Of a stretch of DNA of 64,000 nucleotides, positions 27,448 to 36,195 are shown piece after piece. Under the pieces are notes generated by a model, which worked only from the letters and a program-made list of their open reading frames with translations, was not told the origin of the DNA and ran no database searches. The position numbers were made by a program, and so were the translations under genes. This DNA comes from JACJXF01 sp038316435 (GTDB lineage: Bacteria > Bacteroidota > Bacteroidia > Bacteroidales > GCA-2748055), in contig JBBQAQ010000010.1 of the NCBI GenBank assembly GCA_038316435.1, forward strand, positions 33,594 to 97,593. Reading direction: 5' to 3'. Numbering within the stretch: position 1 is the stretch's first letter; each line of letters begins with the position of its first letter.

Positions 27448-27555
27448 CAGACCAAATTCTGTAAAGATCTCCCATGTGACATAAACTATTTGGCAACTTA
27501 TTTTAATGCCTTTGCTGAATTAATTGTCAATCACATATTAAGACTAAAAGAATAA
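27448..27555 (+). pseudogene. Possible remnant of an AraC-type regulator
   Basis: One plus-strand frame reads NYLATYFNAFAELIVNHILR then LKE and a stop. This resembles the linker segment YTYLANLFSEVQGTTIEKFI followed by SHKIERVKEL in the two AraC paralogues of this window, with a small deletion. A stop codon lies shortly upstream in the same frame and no helix-turn-helix follows, so it would be a dead fragment. The similarity is short and may be chance. Confidence 0.25.
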
Positions 27556-27673
27556 GGATTTGGTTGTATGAAAGGAAAAAAATGTGACAAATTATTATTA
27601 TTTCGAAATAAAATTGGATTAGTGGAAAATATATCAACTGCTTAAGTTGATCAATAATGCTAAATTAACCTAC

Positions 27674-27916
27674 TCACAACGTTGAATTATTATCATAATT
27701 CATAGCAATCTGAATTGCTTTTTCATAATCGTCAGTACCGACGCATAATGTTATAGAATCGCCACCGCATCCAGCAGTCCACCATGGATTGAACGTGCCC
27801 ATAATATCATCTTTAATAAATGCTTTGATTCCAGCATTTTCTAACAAAGTATTGACCATACCTATCTGCCACGAAGTTCCTGAAAAAACCTCAATAAGTT
27901 CAATTTCTTTTTCCAT
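27674..27916 (-). CDS. DUF2007-like small protein
   Basis: The 80-residue protein (IELIEVFSGTSWQIGMVNTL, LLENAGIKAFIKDD, then ITLCVGTDDYEKAIQIAMNY) fits the DUF2007 pattern, a small alpha/beta fold sometimes annotated as a putative signal-transducing protein. The family pattern is a strand for the two-copy ferredoxin-like unit, then a Gly-rich loop, then the DYEKA helix. The function is unknown. It is followed 18 bases upstream by the methyltransferase remnant on the same strand. Confidence 0.75.
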   Translation of the reverse strand: MEKEIELIEVFSGTSWQIGMVNTLLENAGIKAFIKDDIMGTFNPWWTAGCGGDSITLCVGTDDYEKAIQIAMNYDNNSTL

Positions 27917-27934
27917 TGTTTTAATTCTCTAAGG

Positions 27935-28162
27935 TTAATTATGAAGGAGCATATACGGATCGACTCCTGTAACATCAAATCCTGAGTCAATAAATAACTT
28001 TCCATTTCTCTCATATCTGAAACCAGGAATAAGTATTTTATTAATCCCCACTTTTTTAAACCTTTCCAAAGCTATTAAGGCAGAGGCAGATGGTTCAAAA
28101 CCCCATAATGCCCCTCCCTCTTTAAATAAGGATTCCCAATAATCTTTTCTATTCTTTTGCAT
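27935..28162 (-). pseudogene. Truncated class I SAM-dependent methyltransferase remnant
   Basis: The 75-residue frame matches the N-terminal third of a thiopurine-methyltransferase-like SAM enzyme of about 200 residues (KDYWESLFKEGGALWGFEPS, then KILIPGFRYERNGKLF, then GFDVTGVDP). It ends abruptly with YMLLHN and a stop. The SAM-binding loop normally reads PGFGYGRN or similar; here both loop glycines are replaced (PGFRYERN). With the missing two-thirds, the product cannot be an active methyltransferase. The rest is not found in the neighbouring DNA. Confidence 0.7.
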
Positions 28163-28496
28163 CGTATTCAGAAAAGTATGGCTCTTTACATGGTAAAGTT
28201 CGCTTTTCTATATTCTAGTGAAGTTATAAAAAATGACTTTAAATGTCCTCAGATGGACTGATGGTTTTTATATAGTAATTTTAGTGAATTCGAATAAAAA
28301 TAATCTTAAAATCCGATTCTACCAAGTTTCGTTTGTGTTGAACCGTAAAAATAGAGGCATATGAACTGAAATAGCTTTCAATTAATCATTTTAAACGTAA
28401 CTATAGACCTGTTCGGCGAATCATTAATAAAAAATGTATTTAATCTCAAACTATTTCTCAGGAATGTTCTATTTTTATATCCAAATGATTCGCATT

Positions 28497-29921
28497 ATGT
28501 TTATTAAAAAAATCAGTGACTTTAGACTGTTTTTGTTGGTAATTATTTCACTTTTTTCCATTTCTACATTTGGACAGGTTGAAGTTAGTTCCGACACAAG
28601 TTATTTTGTTCCATGGGATGATGATTACAATCTGCTGTTAGCTGTTAACAAAGGCGATTCGAGCAGTGTAGTACTTCTTCTTAACCGGGGAGCGAATATT
28701 AACACCACTACTGTAGATGGTGTAACACCACTTATGTATGCATCTGAAAGCGGTAATCTATCATTAGTAAAGCTTCTTACGGAAAGAGGTGCAAATCTGA
28801 ATAAAAAACCATATAACGGTGAAACTGCCTTGATTGTGGCAGCCAAGAAAAACTATTACGAAATTGCTGAATATTTTGCTATTCAAAAGGTTGAACTTAA
28901 CCTCCGCGATTCTGAAGGTGTATCGGCAGTTAATTATGCGGCTGCTTTGAATAATTTCGACGTAATGGATATGTTGATTTTTTATGGTGCGGATAAAGAA
29001 GCTGGTGATAACCGAGGAAACACCCCGCTTATTTCTGCGGCATATAATAACTGTCTGGAAGCAACTGACCTTCTAATTCAGAATGGTGCCCTGATTGATG
29101 CTGTTGACAGCGACGGATATACTGCTTTAATGACTGCTATTCAAAAGGGGAATAGGGATATTGCCTACCTTCTCATTGAAAAAGGTGCAGATATTAAAGC
29201 TGTTAACAAAGGAGGCTTTTCTGCACTTGCATTTGCTGTATCAGCCTCTGATTTTGAAATGTCAGAAGCTTTGATCAACATGGGAGCTGAGGTAAATCTC
29301 AAAACCGAATCTGGCTACACAATCCTTGAAATAGCCAAGTCTGTCAATGATGATGAGATTGTTGATTTACTGCAAACTAATGATGCAAAAAACAATCTGA
29401 ATCCGCATTTTAATACATTAAGTCTTGGCCCTTACTTCGATTTTAACTTCACTGATTATATGAATGGCTTTCAGGGAAGTATTCTTGACAATAAATATGG
29501 TATTGGGTTTTCTGGAAGTTTTGGATTCCGACCTCAGGCAAACCGCGTGTTAATGGAAGTTTCAGATACTGTAAGTTTCCAGTATTGGGAAAGAAGGTAT
29601 TATTTCTCCGCAGGATTAGAAAAGAAATTTGACTTAATTTCCAATAATGATAAGGCAACTGGGCCCTATATTGGTATTACCGAGTTGATCACTTTCGGAG
29701 GTTACAGAGGTAGCGATGCGAATCCAGCAACAAAATTTATTACTGCCCCTTCTGTCGGTTGGTATTACAGTGGGAATACTTTCAGAACTTGGGTTGGATA
29801 TCAATATATTAACTATAAAACACCTGAAATCAAACCTGGAAGAATTAATTTGGGAATAGCTGTCAATATTAACTTGTCAAAAAAACGGCTCTCCGACAAG
29901 AAAATTCAGTGGCTTGAATAA
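28497..29921 (+). CDS. Exported ankyrin-repeat protein with C-terminal barrel-like domain
   Basis: I start at ATG 28497, where MFIKKISDFRLFLLVIISLF plus SISTFGQ makes a normal signal peptide; the longer frame from 28434 adds a second hydrophobic stretch. Residues about 40-305 hold eight ankyrin repeats of 33 residues (for example DGVTPLMYASESGNLSLVKL, RGNTPLISAAYNNCLEATDL). Residues about 315-465 look like a beta-rich outer-membrane domain (LSLGPYFDFNFTDYMNGF, GIGFSGSFGFRPQ, RINLGIAVNINLS). A periplasmic ankyrin array joined to a membrane barrel could tether a periplasmic partner to the outer membrane; this is inference. Confidence 0.82.
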   Translation: MFIKKISDFRLFLLVIISLFSISTFGQVEVSSDTSYFVPWDDDYNLLLAVNKGDSSSVVLLLNRGANINTTTVDGVTPLMYASESGNLSLVKLLTERGANLNKKPYNGETALIVAAKKNYYEIAEYFAIQKVELNLRDSEGVSAVNYAAALNNFDVMDMLIFYGADKEAGDNRGNTPLISAAYNNCLEATDLLIQNGALIDAVDSDGYTALMTAIQKGNRDIAYLLIEKGADIKAVNKGGFSALAFAVSASDFEMSEALINMGAEVNLKTESGYTILEIAKSVNDDEIVDLLQTNDAKNNLNPHFNTLSLGPYFDFNFTDYMNGFQGSILDNKYGIGFSGSFGFRPQANRVLMEVSDTVSFQYWERRYYFSAGLEKKFDLISNNDKATGPYIGITELITFGGYRGSDANPATKFITAPSVGWYYSGNTFRTWVGYQYINYKTPEIKPGRINLGIAVNINLSKKRLSDKKIQWLE

Positions 29922-29987
29922 AAGTGGAATTTATAATTTTTCTAATTTTAGAATTAAAGGATTTTATCATCCTTCAAAACAGTTCAA

Positions 29988-30410
29988 ATGAAAAGAAACC
30001 TTATTATTTTATCAATACTTAGTTCGTTTGTAATTGCATTTTCATGTAATGGAGGCGGCTCCACACTTGAAGTAAATTGTGCGCAATGCTTTATAAATGA
30101 GCCAGACAGCTTTGAGCTTGAGGTAAACCTTACCGTTGAAGTAGTTGGAGATTCTGTTTATCTGGAATTCTTTAAAGGGAATGTTGAATCAGGAAAAATA
30201 AGCTGGGAAGGAAATGTTGGCACACAATTATTTTATCATAGGGTTCCCGTGAATGAATTTTACTCTGTTAGAGCTACATACAAAGAAACGGGCAAAACTA
30301 TTTATGCCATTGATGGTGACAAAATGATAAGCCGTTATATTGCTGATGCCTGTGATACCGAATGTTGGATTGTTAAAGGCGGAATTCTCAATGTTAAGTT
30401 GAAGTACTGA
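29988..30410 (+). CDS. Small lipoprotein of unknown function
   Basis: The 140-residue protein has a lipoprotein signal (KRNLIILSILSSFVIAFSC, lipid-modified Cys20), followed by NGGG, a flexible tether. The mature part is beta-rich and has four further cysteines (NCAQC and DACDTECW), which may form two disulfides. No family recognised. It follows the ankyrin gene by 66 bases on the same strand and may be cotranscribed with it. It converges with the uridine kinase-like gene 18 bases later. Confidence 0.72.
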   Translation: MKRNLIILSILSSFVIAFSCNGGGSTLEVNCAQCFINEPDSFELEVNLTVEVVGDSVYLEFFKGNVESGKISWEGNVGTQLFYHRVPVNEFYSVRATYKETGKTIYAIDGDKMISRYIADACDTECWIVKGGILNVKLKY

Positions 30411-30427
30411 AAACGGGAAATAACTTC

Positions 30428-31093
30428 CTAAATCGGGCGGGCAGTTTTAGCATCCAACACCTGATATCCCTTGTTAATAATCAGGTCACTTAATGGTTTC
30501 AGAGATAAGATATTCTGATGTTCTTTTTCCAAGACACTTTTAGCAAATTCACTTTTCTCTTTTACAACTCCTGACTTTTCGGCTAATTTCGATTCTGAAT
30601 TGGTCAATTCAATAAAAATCCGCATATCAATTCCATCTGCTTTAATTGCATACAGACCTTCAATAATCAACAAATCGATCTTTTTAAAATCTGTAATAAG
30701 CTTGTCAATTTGTTCAGGAATAATGTCAATACAAGGCATCATCGATTCCCGATCTTCTTTAAAATCCTGAATGTTTCTGTGTATTAGGTTCCAGTCATAT
30801 TCAAGCATACCAACAGTATCAATCCCTTTTGCTTTTCTCCATTCAGATTGCAACAGTGGTGGAACAACATAATAATTGTCGCTATGAATTATTTTTACTC
30901 TGATATGCTGCTTTTTCAAGCTTTCAGCAAGTGAATGTGCAATTTCCGACTTTCCTGAGCCCGATTCACCAGATATTCCAACAATAAACTTATACCATTT
31001 GGTTTGTTTTGCACGTTCTTCAATTACCTTTTTAGCAATTACTTCCGAAGCATTAATATGAACATCGTTTATAACAAGAATATCTCCAAGCAT
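30428..31093 (-). CDS. Uridine kinase family P-loop kinase
   Basis: The 221-residue protein has a P-loop (GESGSGKS, 42-49), the DNYY segment of uridine kinases (HSDNYYVVPP), a substrate region MLEYDWNL matching the DxPxAxD-type loop loosely, and the IIEGLYA Walker-B-like strand. The phosphoribulokinase/uridine kinase family is certain; the substrate is not, because the lid region and C-terminus are unlike those of Udk. It lies downstream of a beta-phosphoglucomutase-like gene on the same strand, separated by 127 bases, so a role in sugar or nucleoside phosphorylation is possible. Confidence 0.8.
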   Translation of the reverse strand: MLGDILVINDVHINASEVIAKKVIEERAKQTKWYKFIVGISGESGSGKSEIAHSLAESLKKQHIRVKIIHSDNYYVVPPLLQSEWRKAKGIDTVGMLEYDWNLIHRNIQDFKEDRESMMPCIDIIPEQIDKLITDFKKIDLLIIEGLYAIKADGIDMRIFIELTNSESKLAEKSGVVKEKSEFAKSVLEKEHQNILSLKPLSDLIINKGYQVLDAKTARPI

Positions 31094-31220
31094 TTTATTA
31101 TTTATTAGGTCTTAAAAATCAAATTTAACTGCTTAAATTGATATTACAATCATTAAGGATGTTTTTTATAAACAATTTATTTATTAAGGAGATATCTTGC
31201 GAATTGCCCTAACTACTTAT

Positions 31221-31991
31221 CTATGAGAATTTCATAAATTCTTTTTCAAGACCTTGAATTCCTCCCAATTCAGAAATATCAGCAACAACAATGTTTGCAC
31301 CGTTTTTTAGCAATTCTTCCATGTTACCTTCACGTGCAATGCCAAGCACAAGCCCGAAGCCGCCTTTTTTTCCAGCCTGCACACCGCTTACCGCATCTTC
31401 AACAACAACAGCTAGTTTATTGGGTACTCCAAGATTATCTGCTGCAGTAGTAAAGATATCAGGTTCAGGTTTTCCTTTCAATCCCATAATTGCAGATACT
31501 TCACCGTCAACTCTGGTCTCAAAAAGGCCAATTATACCTGTTCTCTCAAGTACTTTTTTGCAATTTGCACTAGAACTTGCCACACCCACTTTTATGCCAC
31601 TTGCTTTCAATTCATGTATAAAGTCAATGGTAGTCTGGTAAACTTCAACTCCCTCCATTTCCATAATACGGTTAAAGTATTCGTTTTTGCGGTTTCCCAA
31701 TCCGCAAATTGTCTCCATTCCCGCTGAATCGGTTGGCATTCCATAAGGGATTTCAATACTACGTGATGCCAGAAAGTCTGCGACGCCCTTGTATCGTGGT
31801 TTTCCATCCACATAAGGAAGATAATCGCTTTCATGAGTAAATTCGTCATGTCTTTCGTTATATTCCTTACCGCGAAATTCCAGGTAATCATTAAACATAC
31901 GTGTCCATGCTGCGGAATGAACCAGAGCAGTTTTGGTGATAACACCATCCAGGTCGAAGATTACAGCTTCGAAAGCGAGTTTATTTTTCAT
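31221..31991 (-). CDS. Beta-phosphoglucomutase family HAD hydrolase
   Basis: The 256-residue protein has the HAD motifs: FDLDGV with Asp13 and Asp15 (the latter followed by Gly as in phosphoglucomutases), motif II VASSSAN, the lysine in KGKPEPD, and the acidic motif VVEDAVSG. The long cap with RYKGVADFLASR matches members that act on phosphorylated glucose or trehalose-type sugars, usually beside a glycoside phosphorylase. Here no phosphorylase is present. Its ATG lies only 3 bases after the CCA end of the tRNA-Thr on the same strand, so tRNA processing would leave an almost leaderless mRNA. Confidence 0.9.
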   Translation of the reverse strand: MKNKLAFEAVIFDLDGVITKTALVHSAAWTRMFNDYLEFRGKEYNERHDEFTHESDYLPYVDGKPRYKGVADFLASRSIEIPYGMPTDSAGMETICGLGNRKNEYFNRIMEMEGVEVYQTTIDFIHELKASGIKVGVASSSANCKKVLERTGIIGLFETRVDGEVSAIMGLKGKPEPDIFTTAADNLGVPNKLAVVVEDAVSGVQAGKKGGFGLVLGIAREGNMEELLKNGANIVVADISELGGIQGLEKEFMKFS

Positions 31992-31994
31992 ATT

Positions 31995-32069
31995 TGGAGC
32001 CTCACATGGGAGTTGAACCCACGACCTGCTGATTACGAATCAGCTGCTCTACCACTGAGCTAATGAGGC
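31995..32069 (-). tRNA. tRNA-Thr (anticodon CGU)
   Basis: Read on the minus strand it begins GCCTCAT, with a D-arm GCTC-AGTGGTAGA-GC, anticodon stem GCTGA/TCAGC around the loop TTCGTAA (anticodon CGU, reading the Thr codon ACG), a T-arm GTGGG-TTCAACT-CCCAT, and the acceptor 3' strand GTGAGGC followed by T and an encoded CCA. The acceptor pairs fit fully (GCCTCAT with GTGAGGC, one G-T pair). Confidence 0.95.
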
Positions 32070-32207
32070 AAAATTTCGCCTAAATTACTTTATTCTCTTA
32101 AATTATCGGATCGACAACAGTAAAAGTTTTTCAGATTAGAGTTTCAATTTTCTTTAAAGTTACAGAAAGACAATCCCTTTAAATTTAAAAACCTATCATT
32201 ATTAACA

Positions 32208-32278
32208 TTTGCTGTATAAAATGTTAATCGTTTATATTTGGATTAAACCCTTTATCATTTCCATAATACCTATATTTG
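32208..32278 (+). promoter_or_regulatory. Candidate purL promoters
   Basis: TTTG at 32208-32211 is followed 21 bases later by TATATTTG (32233-32240), a good Bacteroidetes promoter. A second TATATTTG lies at 32271-32278 and may be another start. They are 110 and 72 bases above the purL ATG. I see no PurR-like or riboswitch structure. Confidence 0.5.
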
Positions 32279-32350
32279 CAGCATCATATTCCATTCAGGA
32301 ATCGTTTATTAATAGATTGATATTTAACGTTTTGTAATATTTTTTACTCC

Positions 32351-35300
32351 ATGATACTTTTTTTTAAGACTCAGTTTTCAACAATTATTGCGGTTAATGC
32401 CGACTTAAAAATACCATCAGAAGATATCCTTAAGTTGAACTGGCTTTTTGGAGAAGCTGAGCTTGTGCAAAAGGAAGAAATTACCGGGAGTTTCATTGGG
32501 CCGAGAAAGGAAATGATTACTCCCTGGAGTACCAACGCAGTTGAAATAACCCAGAACATGGGCGTTTCAGGAATCATCCGTATTGAAGAATATTTTAGCA
32601 TAACCGGATCAAAAACAAAATTTGATCCAATGCTACAGGCAAAATATGAAAATCTGGATCAAGAAGTTTTTTATGTGGATAAAAAGCCGGAACTGGTTAT
32701 GTTTATTAATGATATAGCAGGATATAATGAAAAAGAAGGACTTGCCCTGAATGCAGAAGAAATTGAATATCTGCAAGATTTAAGTAAAAGGATTAAGCGT
32801 AAACTTACTGACAGTGAGGTTTTTGGCTTTTCACAGGTTAATTCTGAACACTGTCGGCATAAAATTTTTAACGGAATATTTATTATAGATGGAGAGGAGA
32901 AACCTTCAAGTCTTTTTAACCTCATTCGTCTTACCTCAAAATCGAATCCAAATAAAATTGTTTCAGCCTACCAAGATAATTGCTCTTTCAACGAAGGCCC
33001 GACTGTTGAACAGTTTGCCCCGGCAAGACAAGATCAGGCTGATTTTTTTGAGATTAAAGATATCAAAACCGTTCTTTCTCTTAAAGCAGAAACTCATAAT
33101 TTCCCCACTACCGTAGAACCTTTTAATGGAGCCGCAACGGGTACAGGAGGTGAAATCCGCGACCGTATTGGCGGTGGAAAAGGTTCTCTACCTATGGCCG
33201 GGACTGCCGTTTACATGACTTCTTATCCCCGCACAGAAGCAGACCGAAGCTGGGAAAAAAATATTCCTGAACGGGAATGGTTATACCAAACACCGGAAGA
33301 AATTCTTATTAAAGCTTCAAATGGAGCCAGTGATTTTGGGAATAAATTTGGGCAACCACTTATTTGTGGAAGTCTGCTCACATTTGAACATTTCGAAAAC
33401 CTCAAGAAATTCGGATTCGACAAAGTAATCATGCTTGCCGGCGGCATTGGCTATGGTAAACTTAAAGACAGTAAAAAAGATGTTCCTGAAAAAGATGACG
33501 TAGTTGTTTTGCTCGGTGGAGATAACTATCGGATTGGTATGGGAGGAGGAGCTGTTTCCTCTGTTGCAACCGGTGAATACGGCAATAAGATAGAACTCAA
33601 CGCTGTACAGCGCGCTAATCCTGAGATGCAAAAGAGAGTATATAATGCCATCCGCGCAATTTCCGAATCTGAAAAAAATAGTATCATTACCGTTCACGAT
33701 CATGGAGCAGGCGGGCATTTGAATTGTTTATCTGAACTGGTTGAAGCTACCGGAGGAGAAATTGATATCAGTAAACTTCCATTGGGCGACCCTACCCTCT
33801 CTGCCCGCGAAATAGTTGGTAACGAATCTCAGGAGCGCATGGGACTTGTGATCAGAAAGGTCGATGTTGATGAATTACGTAAAATATCTGAACGTGAAAG
33901 AGCTCCATTTTATGTTATCGGGAAAATCACCGGCGACCACCGTTTCCGGTTTACGAATCCCTTAACTAAGGAAAATCCAATTGACCTTGACTTGACAGAC
34001 TTCTTCGGAAATCCCCCAAAAACCTACATGATCGATAAGCACATTCCTGACAGTTACAGCGAATTGGTTTATCAAAATAGTAAAATAAAAGAATATACCG
34101 AATTGGTTCTTCAATTGGAAAGTGTTGCCTGCAAAGACTGGCTTACCAACAAAGTAGACCGTTCTGTAACCGGTAAAGTTGCCAAACAGCAGTGTACAGG
34201 CGAATTGCAACTCCCTCTAAACAACCTCGGTGCGGTAGCTCTTGATTTCAGGGGGAAAAAAGGAATCGCAACATCTATTGGCCATGCACCTGCAGCGGGA
34301 CTGGTTGATCCAAAAGCTGGTTCAGTGCTCGCAATTGCTGAAGCTCTTACGAATATCGTTTGGGCTCCGCTCAGCGATCAAATCCGAAGTATCTCCCTTT
34401 CTGCAAACTGGATGTGGCCTTGCAAAAACCCTGGTGAAGATGCCCGTTTATATGATGCTGTAAAGGCCGCAAGCGATTTTGCTATAGCTCTGGGAGTGAA
34501 TATACCAACAGGTAAGGATTCCTTGTCAATGACTCAGAAATACAAAGACGGAGTAGTATATTCTCCGGGAACAGTTATAATTTCAGCTGGTGCAGAAGTA
34601 AGTGATGTACGTAAAATTGTTGAACCGGTAATGGTTAATGACACCGCAACCGTTCTTATCCATATTGATCTTTCGGGGGATGAATTAAAACTTGGTGGAA
34701 GTAGTTTCGCTCAGGCCCTTAATTTTCTTGGCAAAGAAGCTCCAACTGTAAAAAACCCTGAAGCATTTGTAAAAGGATTTAATACTCTGCAAAACCTGAT
34801 CGAATCTGGAATTATCCTTGCAGGTCATGATATATCGGCTGGTGGAATAGTAACTACTTTGCTTGAAATGAATTTCTCCAATACCTTTGGTGGTATGGAA
34901 ATTGACCTGAACGGAAACAACAAGAATGACCTTGTTACAATGCTTTTTGCGGAAAATCCAGGTGTTGTAATTCAGGTTAAAGATTCTGAGAAAGCCTGTG
35001 CGGCACTGAAATCAGCAGGTCTCCAATTCTCCATTCTGGGTGCACCTGTCAAAGAAAGAACCCTGACGATCAAAACTTCTTCAGGAATACTGGAATTGGA
35101 TATCAATTATCTTAGGGAAAAATGGTTCCGCACTTCGTATTTACTTGATCGGAAACAAGCGGGTGAAAAATTCGCTGCTGACCGTTTTGAGAACTACAAA
35201 AAGCAAAAATTACAATTTGATTTTAAACATTTTAAAGGGAAATTCAGCGATTATGGAATTGATCCTGAAAGAAGAGAAAAGACTGGTATTCGGGCTGCAA

Positions 35301-36037
35301 TTATCAGGGAAAAAGGCGTAAATGGCGATCGTGAGATGGCGAATATGTTGTATCTGGCTGGGTTTGATGTGAAGGATGTTCACATGACCGATCTCATTAG
35401 CGGCAGGGAAAATCTTGAAGACCTGAAAATGATAGTTTTCGTGGGAGGATTTTCAAATTCAGATGTGCTGGGCTCTGCAAAAGGTTGGGCCGGGGCATTT
35501 AAATACAACAATAAAGCCAGACAAGCACTTGAGAATTTTTATAAGAGAGAAGATACCCTGAGTCTTGGAGTATGCAATGGTTGTCAACTAATGATTGAAC
35601 TGGGTCTTCTAAATCCCCAACACAAAGAAAAGCCGAAAATGCTTTTCAATGCATCACACAAATTTGAATCTATATTCCTTACTGTTGAGGTTGCAAAGAA
35701 TAATTCAGTGATGATGAACTCTCTGGAAGGTATGCGTCTTGGAGCTTGGGTGGCACATGGTGAAGGGCAATTTCACTTTCCTTATACTGAAGATAAATAT
35801 CAGATAGCATTAAAATATAGTCATTCGGGGTATCCTGGTAATCCCAATGGATCAGAATTTGATACAGCCGGTATCTGTTCTGAAGACGGAAGACATTTTG
35901 CAATGATGCCTCATCTGGAACGCGCATTTATGAATTGGCAGTGCGCATTCTATCCCCCGGAAAGAAAAAATGATGAAATTACTCCCTGGATTGAAGCTTT
36001 TGTTAATGCACGGGAATGGGTGAAGGAGAATAGCTGA
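32351..36037 (+). CDS. purL: Phosphoribosylformylglycinamidine synthase, single-chain
   Basis: The 1228-residue enzyme converts formylglycinamide ribonucleotide, ATP and glutamine to the amidine, the fourth step of purine synthesis. It is the large fused form: an N-terminal PurS-like region, the PurM/PurL-type ATPase core (SEQVNSEHCRHK-like stretch FSQVNSEHCRHKIFNGIFI, KAETHNFPTTVEPFNGAATG, GMGGGA) and a C-terminal glutamine amidotransferase domain with catalytic Cys1075 (GVCNGCQLM) and the HGEGQFHFPY region. Length is normal for the family (about 1220-1300). The gene stands alone with its own promoter. Confidence 0.97.
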   Translation: MILFFKTQFSTIIAVNADLKIPSEDILKLNWLFGEAELVQKEEITGSFIGPRKEMITPWSTNAVEITQNMGVSGIIRIEEYFSITGSKTKFDPMLQAKYENLDQEVFYVDKKPELVMFINDIAGYNEKEGLALNAEEIEYLQDLSKRIKRKLTDSEVFGFSQVNSEHCRHKIFNGIFIIDGEEKPSSLFNLIRLTSKSNPNKIVSAYQDNCSFNEGPTVEQFAPARQDQADFFEIKDIKTVLSLKAETHNFPTTVEPFNGAATGTGGEIRDRIGGGKGSLPMAGTAVYMTSYPRTEADRSWEKNIPEREWLYQTPEEILIKASNGASDFGNKFGQPLICGSLLTFEHFENLKKFGFDKVIMLAGGIGYGKLKDSKKDVPEKDDVVVLLGGDNYRIGMGGGAVSSVATGEYGNKIELNAVQRANPEMQKRVYNAIRAISESEKNSIITVHDHGAGGHLNCLSELVEATGGEIDISKLPLGDPTLSAREIVGNESQERMGLVIRKVDVDELRKISERERAPFYVIGKITGDHRFRFTNPLTKENPIDLDLTDFFGNPPKTYMIDKHIPDSYSELVYQNSKIKEYTELVLQLESVACKDWLTNKVDRSVTGKVAKQQCTGELQLPLNNLGAVALDFRGKKGIATSIGHAPAAGLVDPKAGSVLAIAEALTNIVWAPLSDQIRSISLSANWMWPCKNPGEDARLYDAVKAASDFAIALGVNIPTGKDSLSMTQKYKDGVVYSPGTVIISAGAEVSDVRKIVEPVMVNDTATVLIHIDLSGDELKLGGSSFAQALNFLGKEAPTVKNPEAFVKGFNTLQNLIESGIILAGHDISAGGIVTTLLEMNFSNTFGGMEIDLNGNNKNDLVTMLFAENPGVVIQVKDSEKACAALKSAGLQFSILGAPVKERTLTIKTSSGILELDINYLREKWFRTSYLLDRKQAGEKFAADRFENYKKQKLQFDFKHFKGKFSDYGIDPERREKTGIRAAIIREKGVNGDREMANMLYLAGFDVKDVHMTDLISGRENLEDLKMIVFVGGFSNSDVLGSAKGWAGAFKYNNKARQALENFYKREDTLSLGVCNGCQLMIELGLLNPQHKEKPKMLFNASHKFESIFLTVEVAKNNSVMMNSLEGMRLGAWVAHGEGQFHFPYTEDKYQIALKYSHSGYPGNPNGSEFDTAGICSEDGRHFAMMPHLERAFMNWQCAFYPPERKNDEITPWIEAFVNAREWVKENS

Positions 36038-36195
36038 GATAAGTCAGTAGTAAGAATGATATGCTAATTTTAGCCGTACTTTTTATAACTAATTATTACT
36101 GGCAAATGGTTTCTGTGGTCTTTATTGTTTTGATTCCAGTTTATATTTCCGTCGCTAATTAATTGAAATACAAGGTTTTCAATAAATTAAACCCT

